A DNA stretch of 64,000 bases from Gordionus sp. m RMFG-2023 (Eukaryota; Nematomorpha; Gordioida; Chordodea; Parachordodidae), in NCBI RefSeq assembly GCF_954871325.1, contig NC_088778.1, forward strand, positions 248,001-312,000. Reading direction: 5' to 3'. The notes under the pieces were generated by a model that worked only from the letters and a program-made list of their open reading frames with translations, was not told the origin of the DNA and searched no databases. Positions 38,398-51,300 of the stretch are shown here, piece after piece. The number at the start of each line of letters is the position of its first letter. Within the stretch, counting starts at the first letter, position 1. Both the position numbers and the translations under genes were made by a program.

Positions 38398-41300
38398 ATG
38401 AATGTTATTGTAGATATAACTGACAGAGGTTGCTACCCTATAGAGTCACTGATGAGTGTTTCTACCGTGGAAAATCTTATTTTTCTTAGGATATACCCAG
38501 CAATACTTATTCTAGGATATATTGGAAATTCGATCGCTTTTGTATATCTAATATGCAAGTAAAATAGAAATTAAGAAGGAATTTATTTTTATCAAAAGAT
38601 CACAATTACAAATCAAGTTTTGCTCACAGTAGTAAACATAATCTTGCCTATATAAGATTAAGATTCTTTTAATTGGGTTCGTTTCTTAAAGGCTCATTGA
38701 AAAATATTTATTATTTTAAATAAGTATTGTGATTTAAATAACATGCTGGTTTTTCTAATAAATTTTTAATTTAATTGTAATGGTCAATAATGGTGATAAA
38801 ATGGGATAATTTTTTTCGCACATTTGATCCTCGTCTTTAAATAGGTTCTTCCTTTTATACTGTGAGCGCTAAAAAGGTGGGTTTTTTACTAATGAAGACC
38901 CTGATGGAAATGGTCCTTCAGGGCGAATAACTAATTTAACACGCGAAGCACTATATTTTTTTTCATTTTTTATTGCTATAATTAATACATTTTATTTACA
39001 AATTATCATAAATTTTTTAAAAAAAATGATAATAATCTTCACAATCACCCAGAAAATGGATCATTCCTACCTCGTACAGCAACTTAAATGTTCCCATTCG
39101 AGATATTTGATACTATTTATTTCCCTCTTTTTTTTTACTATAGTTATATCTATTGCCGGACAACATAATTCCAATCCTTATTTTATATGTTTTTAATTTC
39201 TTTTTTATTATTTTCAATTATAATTCCTGACGTTTAGCCCCCAGGTAGTGAGATAGCTTAAATAACTTTAGTGCACATTCGAGATGAGTTAGAACTTCGG
39301 ATTAAAGACAATCTATAGCCATGTATAAGGGTAAAATAAATTTTTTAATTTTTGGAAGGCAATTTAATATCTGCTGAAACTATCAGTAATATAAGATCTG
39401 CGAAAGTAATATTTTTTTCATTCCTAAGGCAAAAAATACGTAAATAAAAGTTTTTGAAGCTAAAAATTGTATTTCATAATTTTATGAATATGGAACTCCC
39501 GTTACTATTATGGTAGATAGTATGTATAGAGAAACATCTTTTGATCCAATTTGAAACAATTAGTCTTATAGATGAAAAGGTAAAGTTTATCTTTTTGTCC
39601 CACCTGCAGGATAACCACAGTATCCTCCACCAGTTATTTCTATTTTAAAAAAGGCAAATAGGAACATATGGTCACTTCCATGTTTACCATCCTATTTTTG
39701 GCGTAGAAATATAAGCTTAACTATATATTATAATTAAAAAATTTTTCTGGCTTAATTATACCCAGAAGTATTTCACAGTTAAATAGAATCAATTTCACTC
39801 AATTTACCATTTTAATAAAGAATGAATAGCAGTTCCTTTCTGGGAGCCTAGGATATTTCTTTAAATTATGCTGATATTTAATCAAATTCATCATGAGAAT
39901 CATTGTAATATTTAATATATTATTTCTCGAATATAATTCTGGTATAATAAGATTGTTCTTCTCGAAAATCTGGCATAAATTATTTAAATCCTATAATAGG
40001 AAGGCAAAGTTATTATAAAAATGGTTATCTTGCCCAACAGCTGTAATTTTCATATTAATATAACTAAACCATAAATAATTTCGTATACCTTAACAATTAA
40101 AGGATTCACAAGATGATGCAGAAAACAGTGGTACCTTTCGATCCAAACACTAGTATTAATCATTCAATGATGAATCGATTTAGACGTACTTTGTTCAATA
40201 TTCTTTTTTGCTTTTCGCACACCACTCATTCTTCCTCACCGACAGACAATATATCATCTAATTTTCCTGATACGATAAGAATAAATATTTTGTATGCCGT
40301 TTATTTTGCCTTTAATCTGTGTATAATGGTGGTCCTCACCTCGGATCCTTTATTAAATTATTATTGGAAAAGCAGAAGTCATTCCACTCTCCATAAGCAG
40401 ATATGGTTGGGATACGGGTGGAATAACTACAAATCCAATTATTACCAGCCTTTGACACAGTCGCTCATAAATATCACTTTTTCGCTATCGGTATTGATAT
40501 GCTTGTATAGTTACTCTATGGCAGAACATAGAGAATATCTCAAATTCTTAAAACCAAAATACCTTAAAGGCACTGTAATAGTCATTATAATATATTCTAT
40601 AATTATGTTCACCCCAATAGCCTTTCGGTACAAGATATTGAAAGGGAAACTTTGTCGCGTTCCGGACTTTGAAAATGACAGCATTGAGGCCAGAAAAAAA
40701 GCATCATTCACAAAAGAGAATTACTCTGAAATAGGTGGTCTAAGTTGGTATGAAAAAGGCTTAATAGAAGACCTACCGCTGAGAACTTTTTATATAACAG
40801 TTTATAATGTATTTGAGAAAAAGTCCTCTAAAATGTGGATCATATATCAAATTATTAGAGAGGTGATTTCAAAATTTATCCCTTTGTCGGCTATATGTTA
40901 CGCGTATATTCACCTGATGAGCAAAAAGATAAAATCAAAATATATGATTGGTAACACATCAATGCACTTCGCAAATGATTATCAGAGACAGACCCTGAGA
41001 TCAATTAATGAGTCTAGTACCCATTCCTTAAAAAAGTTTTTACACTCATCAAAAAATCTGGAACCACTGCAAGAAGGCATTGAAATGAACGTTAACAATA
41101 TTAAAGAAATAAAAAATGAGTCGAAAACTCTCAAAACTCCAACTAATATTTCAAGTATAATATTTATATTTTATAAGCATAGAAAGTTATATTTTTTAAA
41201 AAAGTATTGTTGTTTAGCTAAAAAAAAATATATCAAAAAAATAAATTTTCTTTAATGATATTTAATCTGTAAACTGTAGAATAATTACACTCAAATTTCA

Positions 41301-42020
41301 CGCGGAAAGCTTAAGAGTATACAACTTTCTAAGACACTCTTTATTAGATTGCTTAAAATAAATAAAAAATTTGCTCATATTTATAATTTAAAAAATTTTT
41401 TCCTCACTTCAAAATAACCGGAAATGGGAAATAATCTATTTTGTATTCCTAATGGTATTTGAAATGCTTTTTTTTGAAAGAATTTTATGCAAGGAAGTAG
41501 ATAGAAAATAATTATAATATTAACCTAATATTTGTATTTTATTGTATTTAACAATTTTGTTTTATAAACTCAAATTTAAGCTACTATTTAAATTATCATC
41601 TAAATAATTTGAAATATTACCTATAATTATTAATTTATAGTACCTTACGTCGGCACATCATCTCCTACTCAAAAAACAAGCATTAATAGCACCAATTTTT
41701 CATTCCCAACTCAAGAGCAGAATAAAAGGACAACACCCGCAAACGCGAGTATTTTTCGTCAGTTATCTCCGCCAATGGACTTGTCAAACAGTTACGGAAT
41801 AAATCTAACCACCTTCAGTTTCCTAGTTTTTCAAAATGTAGTATTCATGGTGCCAATCATAATAATCAACATATTCTGGAATCGCTTTTTGATGATGGAT
41901 GCATCCGTTTTAATAAAATTAGATATGATTTATCATTTATTTAGCCTCTTATTCGCCACAACAATGTTTTACTTTGAAATTATTTTTAATTCAAATTGGC
42001 CAGCTTTAATAATGGCATAA
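38398..42020 (+). CDS. seven-TM receptor E, intact (530 aa)
   Basis: The exons are 38398-38558, 40103-41154 and 41641-42020; introns have GT/AG ends in phases 2 and 1, giving 530 codons with ATG and TAA. TM1 (about residues 30-52) has GYIGNS, the class A GxxGN box. TM2 is about 114-136. TM3 is about 175-193 and is followed by EHREYLKFLKP at 195-205 where class A has DRY. TM4 is about 209-229 with a conserved proline (FTPIAFRYK). TM5 is about 298-325 with FIPL. A basic third loop spans about 326-459. TM6 is about 460-483 (FMVPIIIINIF) and TM7 about 499-519, ending FNSNWPALIM. The topology fits a plasma-membrane rhodopsin-like GPCR, perhaps related to peptide (FMRFamide-type) receptors; ligand and G protein are unknown. 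The ATG at 40113 is inside exon 2, not the start. Identification as a GPCR is from topology and motifs only. Confidence 0.82.
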
Positions 42021-42959
42021 CTCGAGATGAACGTTAATTTTCAAAAAAAATTGAAAAATAGCCTTGATATATATTGCATTCATTTTAATTTTAAAAATTG
42101 TTAATACATTTGAAATTTATTTTAAATTATATTAACCTACGTACTTGTGTTATATTATTTCTTTCGCTTAACATGATATTTAATCTTATAGTTACATTGA
42201 TTGTTATTTACTTTTGAAAAGTATATATATAGAAGCTATTAGGTTAATAGTTAGTTAGTTATATTTTATAATAAATAAATTTAAAATAAATTAATTTTGT
42301 ATCGATATCATTTTTAATTTCTTCACCATATTAGCAAAAATAAATCGTGTTCAATTAAATATTTAAAAAAAATTAATATAAAGGATTGTTGGAATAACTG
42401 TCCTATTATTATAATACTAGCCGATAGCCCGTCACAAGAATGACAGGGAGTCAGAAATTTCTCTTTTATTCAAATGATGGATGAATAATAAATTTTACCG
42501 TTATTTTGATGATGAATTGAATCAGAAATTTTCCTATCTTACGACATGTGATTCAGAAATCAAAATTTATTTAGATGAAGGGTTTTCCCAAAATTTTCCA
42601 TTATTTTTGATAAAATATGTTAATGAAGTATATATTTAATTAATTTTAATTTATGTGCGCATTAAAAAAAAATCTTTACTAAATTTATAATATAAAAAAT
42701 ACAATCTTTGGTAGATTAGTTTTGCATAACTTATTTTCGATTTAACTTTTCCCCCACAAAATTCACTTCTATTAATAATATAATTAATATATTCTCGCTA
42801 GAAGAGATTGAAAGAATCTTTTCTTTAATCAATATAGTCAAATGAGAGGAATAGATTATCCGTGTTCATTCGTGCCAAGATTTCTAAAAAAAAATTTTAG
42901 ATAAGGTCAAATATATTCTAAAAAATATGGAAATTTAAAAAAAATATGATTTGAATTAT

Positions 42960-43195
42960 AAGAATTTTATCTAATAAAAGAAATAATTTGATTTATAATT
43001 CTTTTAAACATTTTTTACATCCAGAAAGCCATGGTTTTCATCTTTCTCATCATTTCTTTGAAGCCATTTTTGAAAGACACATTCTTAATAAGTTCAGAAC
43101 CAAAATACGCTTCCTTGATAACAATTCCATTGATTTACCGAGTTGCAAAAATTACAGACCTATGATATTTCATAAAAGGGATAATTCATAAAGCA
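42960..43195 (+). repeat. coding-like segment shared by units D and E
   Basis: A 67-codon frame (42988-43191) reads HPESHGFHLSHHFFEAIF, then NKFRTKIRFLDNNSIDLP and CKNYRPMIFHK. The same stretch lies at 35590-35825 in unit D, with its frame disturbed. It could be part of a receptor 3' UTR or a relic of another gene or element. No family recognised. Confidence 0.35.
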
Positions 43196-43334
43196 TGGTT
43201 TTTAATTTTAACAATAAATTGTTCTCCAGAGTTTTGAGAAAGTTTGCATCTTCTCATGACATGGATCCATTTTTCAATAAGATCTTTATTATAAGAAAAT
43301 ATTTTGTTAATTGAAATTGATTTTTCAATATATA

Positions 43335-43866
43335 CAGCGTCTACATGACAGGATTTTCAATGGATGCAAACCCCGTTCAAAAACCTATACCTACCTATTT
43401 TTATTTCACCTTTTTAATTGTAATGATACTCTATCAGAAAATTTAAAATGAAAACTTAAATTATTTTATCTCTACTACCAACTATCGACATTTTGTAAAG
43501 GAGTTATTTTTTAGATAATAAATTCAATGTAAACTTCCATCATTTACAATGAATTCATTGTTATAGCATTATGTGCTTGCTGAAAACGTCTAAACCTTTT
43601 AAATTACATTTGTAAGGATAGAAGAAATTTTATTTGGAAAATAATGTCTATGATTGTTTGCAATATATAGATTTGGTTAATGAATTGTATTATGATAAGT
43701 CTAAAATAAAAGTATTAATTTTTACAGCGATAAATTTCGTCTTATTTGATCTCAAAATTTAATAGATAACCCCCAAAAAAATGCATCCTACCCCATTAAA
43801 ACAGCCTATCCACCTCAAAAAATAGGATGCGAACGGTTCCTACCCCTCCAGCTCATGTAGACGCTG
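43335..43866. mobile_element. 532-bp TIR element (non-autonomous)
   Basis: The perfect terminal inverted repeat CAGCGTCTACATGA is at both ends. Flanks AATATATA and TATATATA match at 7 of 8 bases. Unit D has an empty site at the same place (about 36271-36300), showing the insertion is real and later than the D/E duplication. A related copy interrupts the LINE at 49815. No coding capacity seen. Confidence 0.85.
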
Positions 43867-44189
43867 TATATATATATTTAAATTTGTATTGATATTTTAT
43901 ATAACTTTAATTGATATTATTTGAACATAACCCATTTAATATGTTACGATCATTTTAGCCTGTAACCTTGTTTTTTGTATAAATTGTTTTTGTAATACAT
44001 ATATATATATACCTCATTGTTAGTTAGTTTTTTTTATTAGTTTTGATAATATAATAAAAAATACCTTTTATTAGTATAATGAAATTTTTATTACCCTAAT
44101 TCATAGTTATCGTTAGATAACATATTTAAACATTGATACTATAAAAATCTAAATCCTAACCCTCTGATGAAATGGCTAAACTATTTTTT

Positions 44190-44192
44190 TCT

Positions 44193-44264
<72 letters not shown>

Positions 44265-44286
44265 ATCTTTCTTTCTTTCTTTCTTT
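44190..44286. repeat. (CTTT)n microsatellite
   Basis: About 23 CTTT units with one interruption (CTTAT). Present in unit E only; unit D has different sequence here. Confidence 0.95.
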
Positions 44287-45392
44287 TATTTCTATTGAGA
44301 GATTCCCATTATTGATAATTTATCTAAATCTGAAGCATCTTGACATTGAGCATACAATGTGAAATATTTATTTAAATAAAATCATATGTAACATAAATTA
44401 CCAATATCTTTAAAGTTTTCTGATGAGGTATCTTGGGTAGTATATAAAATCTAATCATCATCATTATAAATAAAATATATAATCTAACATTACATGATAG
44501 ATATATTACTATTGGCTTAACATTTTTATGATGATTGTCATTGGATGAATATTTTTTTAAAAATACTATTTGCCAAATTTACGTTTTTTTTAATGATTAT
44601 TTCTCGACAAATTTGTGAATTGATGGTATTTAACGTAAAGTCCTTACTAATTTTTGTAATTCATCTTGCAACCTGGCAATCAATAATCTTAATTTCTAAA
44701 TTAGACGTAAAAATTTGTAGCTAATTTTATTGTGGGATGATGGGGTATATTGTTTATTTTATTATTATTATAAGTAAAATTAATTTTAATTGAATATTGT
44801 CATTGTATCCAGCACCCAATTCAATTAAACATTTTTTTAAAAAGTAGTTAGACCTATAACTAGTCCATAATTCAATTAGGTCTTTCATTTTTAAAGTGAT
44901 TTAAACTGACACCCAGTTAAGAATATAACAGGCAATATGCATATACCGCTATAGTCATTAATATTATTTCTAAGGCACCCATTTTTACTTAAGATGAATT
45001 CAAAATAAGATTCAAATTAGGCCTAACTTAAGATGTATTTCATATATTTTACTACTTTACTATCAATTTTATAAATATATTTTTTTTAAATGTAATAAAT
45101 TGTATTATCAGATTTTTATTATTGGATAATTAATTAATACATATTGATAGAAATGTATGAGGTGTGGGGCTGGGAATTAATTAAATTTATTGGCATATAG
45201 TGCCAATAAACGATCTGCAATTAATTTTTTTATATTGTTTATATAATTAGATGTGTATTTGGATAAAAATTAAAAATTATTATATAATGCAAGGTTGATT
45301 TAATGAACGCAACAACCCAGTTTTATAAAATAATTAAACCAATAAACACTCGATTTTAAACATTAATTTTTAACTATTCAAATATATTGTTG

Positions 45393-48300
45393 ATGAATGT
45401 TATTGTAGATATAACTGATAGAGGTTGTTATCATGTTGAATCACTTATGAGAGTTTCTACCCTGGAAAATCTTGTCTTTCTTAGGATATACCCAGCGATA
45501 CTAATTCTTGGATATATTGGAAATTCGATTGCATTCGTCTATCTATTATGCAAGTAATCGTTTCCTAAAAATCATTTAAAAAAATTTGGAGCATATTATA
45601 CCAAAAAAAAAACTTTTTATTTATTTTTATTAAAGATCAATTACAATTCCCCAAGTAAGTTTTGCTCACAATAGTACATAATTATCTTGCCTTTTTAAAA
45701 CTAGGATCATTTTTATTCAGTTGGTTAAGGCACATTCAAGATTGTAAAATTTATTTTTCTAAATATATAATATAACTATATATATTTTTTTAAATAGGTT
45801 TTGTGATTTGAAGACTGAGAAAAAAATTTTTAATTTAATGAAAGGTAAATAATGGTTAAAACAGAGTTGTTAAACGCTACTTTTAAAAGTAGCGCGATAC
45901 CGCTATGGCTATTTGTCAAAAAAAAGTAGCGCGCTATTAGCTCTATATTTTTTTTAAAGTAGCTTTTGTTACTTTTTAACTTTTTATAAAAAAAAAAATT
46001 CAGAAACAAATTTATTTTATTTTTTACTTATAATATTATTGTATAGTAAATATAATATATAAATATCAACATTTATAAATATTAAAATATAGTTAGTTTT
46101 GATTATAAAAAAAATTTATGTAATGAAAATAAATATTTATGGTAATTTGTTGCATTTTGATAACAAAATCATTTCGATATTTTTATCCCCAACGATCAGA
46201 AACTATAAGTTTTGTCTTAATAAATTATCTCTCAACACTAGCAGTTGAGGGCAAGGGATTATTTAATCTTATTTTCATATTTTTAATGTATAAGATAGAT
46301 TATTTTGAGAATTTTTATATTTAAAAAAAAGGTATCTCAGTGGATTTTCTATTATACAATCTTATATTTCAGAAAAAATTATTAGCGTTTAGAGCATCTT
46401 TCATCACTTTTAAAGTTCTATCTTATTCATTAAAGTCTGGCGACATAAAATTGTTGTACCAGGAATGATGGATTATCGACCAAGGACATTGGCTGAACTG
46501 TATCAATTATAAAAATCATCAATAACTTTATCAGCCAATTTCTGAGAAATATTGGCATTTGTATTATCAATTAATTTGGTTTGAATTAGTCTTTTAGGAT
46601 GTAGGGTTTGCCTATCCCAAAATTATTTAGATGTTTTTCTATATTCAAAACGGGAGATTTTTTGGCACTTTCGACCTTTTTTTTCTAATAAATAGTTTGT
46701 TTCTTGGTTTAGTTTATTGATCTATCTCCCTTTGCTTTTTATATGCTGCCTCAATCACGTGGGGCTAATATTTACCCCACTTTTTTTCAGGATATTGATA
46801 AAGAAGGGAATATGTCTGTAGTCTGGAACCTTACATGTTTTCTTAAGAAAAAAAGAAAAGCAATCTTCTTACCTTCCTTTTATCTTAGAAAAATAAAAGC
46901 TTAAGTATTTTCAAAATTATGGATTAGGAGAAGATCTGGGATATATACAGCTGGTGTTTTGGTCTTTTACGATGGAATTTTAATTTTTATAGGATAAAGC
47001 TAATTGTATCATTGAGAGCGCTATATAGGCTTAGGTAAAAGGTGTTGCTTCATATTAAATTATAGATAACCCTAGGAGCCCTTTAACACGCAAAATAAAA
47101 TATATTTCATTTTTTATTGTTAATAATTAAATACATTTTATTTAACAAATTATTATATATCATTATTTTTTAAAAAAAAAGATTATTTCACAATTATTGG
47201 TACTCATAAAATATATCAATGTTACCACTGTTCCCATTCGGGACATTTTAAACGATTTATTTCTTGCTTCTTTGTTTTTTCCACAACATAATTTCATTCC
47301 TTTTTTTTTAAATGTTTTTTTTATTTTTTTATCGTTTTTTAGATTTTTATAATTTTATTCCGCTGCAATTTGATGCTCTTCTATATCCAATTTTATTCTC
47401 GGACATTTAGCTCCGGGGAGTGAGTAGTATTGTTAAATAGCTCGTTATGAGCCGATTTTTAAAAAAGCTGACTCAATATTTCATCCAGAAGAATATTACG
47501 CAAGCCTGAAGATTTTTCTCATAGAAGGAACAAAGATCTAGACATATATTATCGAAATCTTGGGGACTTAGGCAACATTTTTCTGGCTAAAATATTGAGT
47601 TAGCCGTTTAACAACACTAGGAGTGAGTTAGCTTAAATAGCTATAGTACCCATTCGAGATAAGTTAAAACTTTTGATCAAAAGTTAATCCATGCCATGCA
47701 TTAGGTAATATGACATATAAATTTATTAATATAGGAAGAAGTATTTCTTTTTTTTCTTTCTCATGGCAATCTAAATAAAAGTTGCGAGCAGAAAATTATT
47801 TTTGATAAATATTTCTTGAATATGGAGGCTCCCGTTACTAAATGCGCATATGTTGATATGTATAAGAAATACATCTTTTGACCAAATTTTAAACAATTAG
47901 CCCTAAAGATGAGAAGGCTATATACGTTTGACTTTTTTGTCCCGCCTTTCGGATAACCCCATTCCCTCCCACTGTTATTTCTATTTTAAAGAAGAAAATT
48001 GAATCATATGGTGACTTCCATTTTTAAAATCCGATTTTTGGCCCATATTATAAAATATATTTTATTAATAAAATGTTTCTGGCTTAATAACAGGGGTGGT
48101 CTAGTGGGTAATAATGTATGCTTGTAAACAGAAGACCCAGATTCAATCCTGGTAGGGAACCGTGACAATTTTCAGGTTTTTCTTCCATGATTGATGTGTA
48201 AAGACATATGATAAGATAAATTACTGAGCTTAGAGATGACACCCCGGTTACCGACAGGTTTGGACAACCGGGTTACTAGTCCTATAAACAAATGAAGGGT

Positions 48301-51300
48301 GCAAACAATATAAAAACTAGGGCGTTCCCTCCAAGCGACACGCAGGGTGTTGACTTCCATCCTGTGAAAGGTAAAATAAATATCAAGGAAACAAGGTTAG
48401 CAAGCTTGAATATTGGTGCACTTAAAGGTAAGACCAGAAAATTGGCATCATTGTTGAACAAGAGAAAAGTTGATATAACATGCATACAAGAGATGAAATG
48501 GAAAGGTCAGAAGACTCTAATAATTGGAGATGGGTATAATAATAGAATTGTTAGTAGAACGGTGTCGACTTCATCCTCAGTCAAGATCTAACCTCTTTAA
48601 ATAGAAGTTAACAAGAGACTTTGATAGACTAATGAAAATAAAACTATGCATTGGTCAATCAATACTACACATCCTTTCAGTATATGCTCCTTAAACGGGT
48701 TGCAACGAAGGGGAGAAAGATGACTCTAGAGCTATCCTTGATGAAGCTGTAATGGACCCCTAAGGATCTAGTCATAATAGGTGGTGACTTAAATGCGCAT
48801 GTGGGAAAAGCAAGAGACAGCTACAAAAGGCATCTTGGTGGTTTTGGATATGGAGAAAGAAATGATGAAGGAGAGCATGTACTGAAATTTGCAGAAGCTT
48901 TCGACCTTGCCTTAATCAACACCTACTATAGGAAAAAGACAGTCATTTAATAACATATCAAAGTGGTATAAGGAAAACCCAGATAGATTGCATGCTGATC
49001 TCTCGCAGAAGATTAAAAGATGTAATAGACTGCATAGTCATCCTAGGATAAAATATTGCCGAACAACACAAGTTACTAGTGATGGATTTACACATCACAA
49101 ATAAATCCACTCAAACAAAATAAAACTGAACCATGCATCAAAAAAATCATAGGCAGATGCCTTTGCAATCAATGCAAACTTTTAAACAATAGGACAGACC
49201 TTTCATCCAGATTAATAGACACTGCCAGATCGACACTAGGCTTGACAAGGGGAATCAATAAATCATACAAAGAACTATGGTGGTGGAATGAAGAGCTACA
49301 AACCACTATACAGGAGAAAAAAACTCATATATAAAATATGGTACAAATCCTAAAAATAGATGATAAGATAAAATACAAAAAATCCAAGAGAAAAATACAA
49401 AGGCGGTGGCTAGGGCTAAAGCAGTGTCATACGATGTCATATACGAAGAACTAAGAGGGGCAAAATAAAATACGGTAAGATTAGCCAAAGTAATCAAAAA
49501 TAAAGATGGGAGATAATAAAAGACAAAGAAATAATGAATAGATGGAAAGAATATTTACAGGAGCTTCTTAACTTTAATCCCCACATACTATATCTAGATG
49601 AACACTCCACTCCCCATGTTTAAACCTCATATAATTATTAACGGAGCAAGAAATAATCACATGCTTCAAGCATTAGAAAATAACAGAGCTAGGGGTTCTG
49701 ATGATATTCTAATAGAAAGCCTTAAATCACTAGGAGATGATGGAATACTATCCTCACAAATCTGTACAATAAAATACTGGGAAATAAAGAGATTCCTCAA
49801 AAATGGAGCCAGAGCCAACGTCTACATGACAGGATATTCACAGGATGCAAACCCCCCTAAAAAATATATATCTACCCCCCTCAGGCGCGTACGCAGCGGT
49901 GGGGACAGGGAGACAAATCCCCCCCCCCCAAAGCCAAAAAATGCAGATGCCGGATATATTTTTCAAAAATATTATTTTCTATATATTAATATTATTTTTA
50001 TAATCTTTATTCATATATCTTTCATTCAAATATATATTTAATTACATTTATTTATCACAATCATTTACTAAGTTATTTTATCAATTAATTTCAATTTCAA
50101 GTTTTCCTTGGTAATATTTATCTACTATTTTCAAATTTTTAACGGCAAATTTATCTACCATTTTTTTCTAGTCAAATAACAATTATGGACATAAGAAATT
50201 TTTTTAAAAACACGAATGATGATAAAGATTCTAGTCAAAGTCATCTTATAAAAAAGCAAAAAGGTATGAATAATTTAACATATTTTTATTATTTTCTTTT
50301 TTTAGTAATTAAAACCCCTCCCATAAATAATGAAATAATTGTTGGAATTGGAAGAATAATTGAGAGTCAGGATATAGAGCCAAAGCCATCAAAAGGTTAT
50401 TCTAAATAAATATTTTGGCTTTTTTAAAATAATTTTAATCTCAATATTATACTCATATAAAATCCTTATACAAAACTCTAGAGTACAATGATCATCCATA
50501 TGATATAGCCAATTTTTTGGATAAAGATAATATTAGCTTAGAAGAAAGACATTTACTTTTTAAAAAAGTAATAAATATAAGATATCTATGATAAATAATT
50601 TATTTAATTTAATAATAGATTTATATTCCACCCCTCAATTTTCAATATCCACAAACTGTATGTGCTAATCGAAAGCTAAAATTTCAAAACAGCTATTTTA
50701 CTAGATGGTTATGGCTAGCATACTCTATCCGTGACAATGGAGCTTATTGTAATATATGTGTCCTGTTTGGTCCAAGATATGCTGGAAGAAATTTGGTTAA
50801 GCTTAACACTCTTGTTAAGACTCCATTTAACAGATACAAAGATGCTGGAGAAATTTTTGATAATCATCAAAAAACAAATTATCACAAAAGTTGTGAACTG
50901 ATGATTTCCTCAAAAGAATCAATTCAAAGTGGGGATATGAATCCCATTACATCACATATTGATAAAAGTAGGCTTACAATTGCAAAAGAAAATAGATGCA
51001 AGATAAGACTAACTATTGAAGCTATTCTATATTGTGGGTTGCAGGAATTAGCTTTACGTGGCCATTTTGATTCAGGAAGCCTGAATTTCAATAATGATAA
51101 CGAAGGGAATTTTCGTGGCCTTATAAAATTTAAAGCATTAGGAGATTTTGCATTAATGGAGAGCATTAATAGTAGTAATAAAAATGCTACATATCTTAGC
51201 CCTAGGATCCAAAATGAAATAATTGATGTTTGCAATAATATCATTCTAGAAAAATTGATTACTGAAATCAATTCTGCCCCATGCTACTCAATTTTGGCAG

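Larger units (their letters stand above)
38115..45103 (+). repeat. tandem duplication unit E (about 7.0 kb)
   Basis: It is collinear with units D and F, contains intact receptor gene E, and ends with the same downstream block. Unit-specific insertions are the TIR element at 43335-43866 and the (CTTT)n tract at 44190-44286. Confidence 0.85.

Noticed and set aside
50924-51271. 115-codon minus-strand frame
   Set aside because: Antisense shadow of the hAT transposase exon 4.
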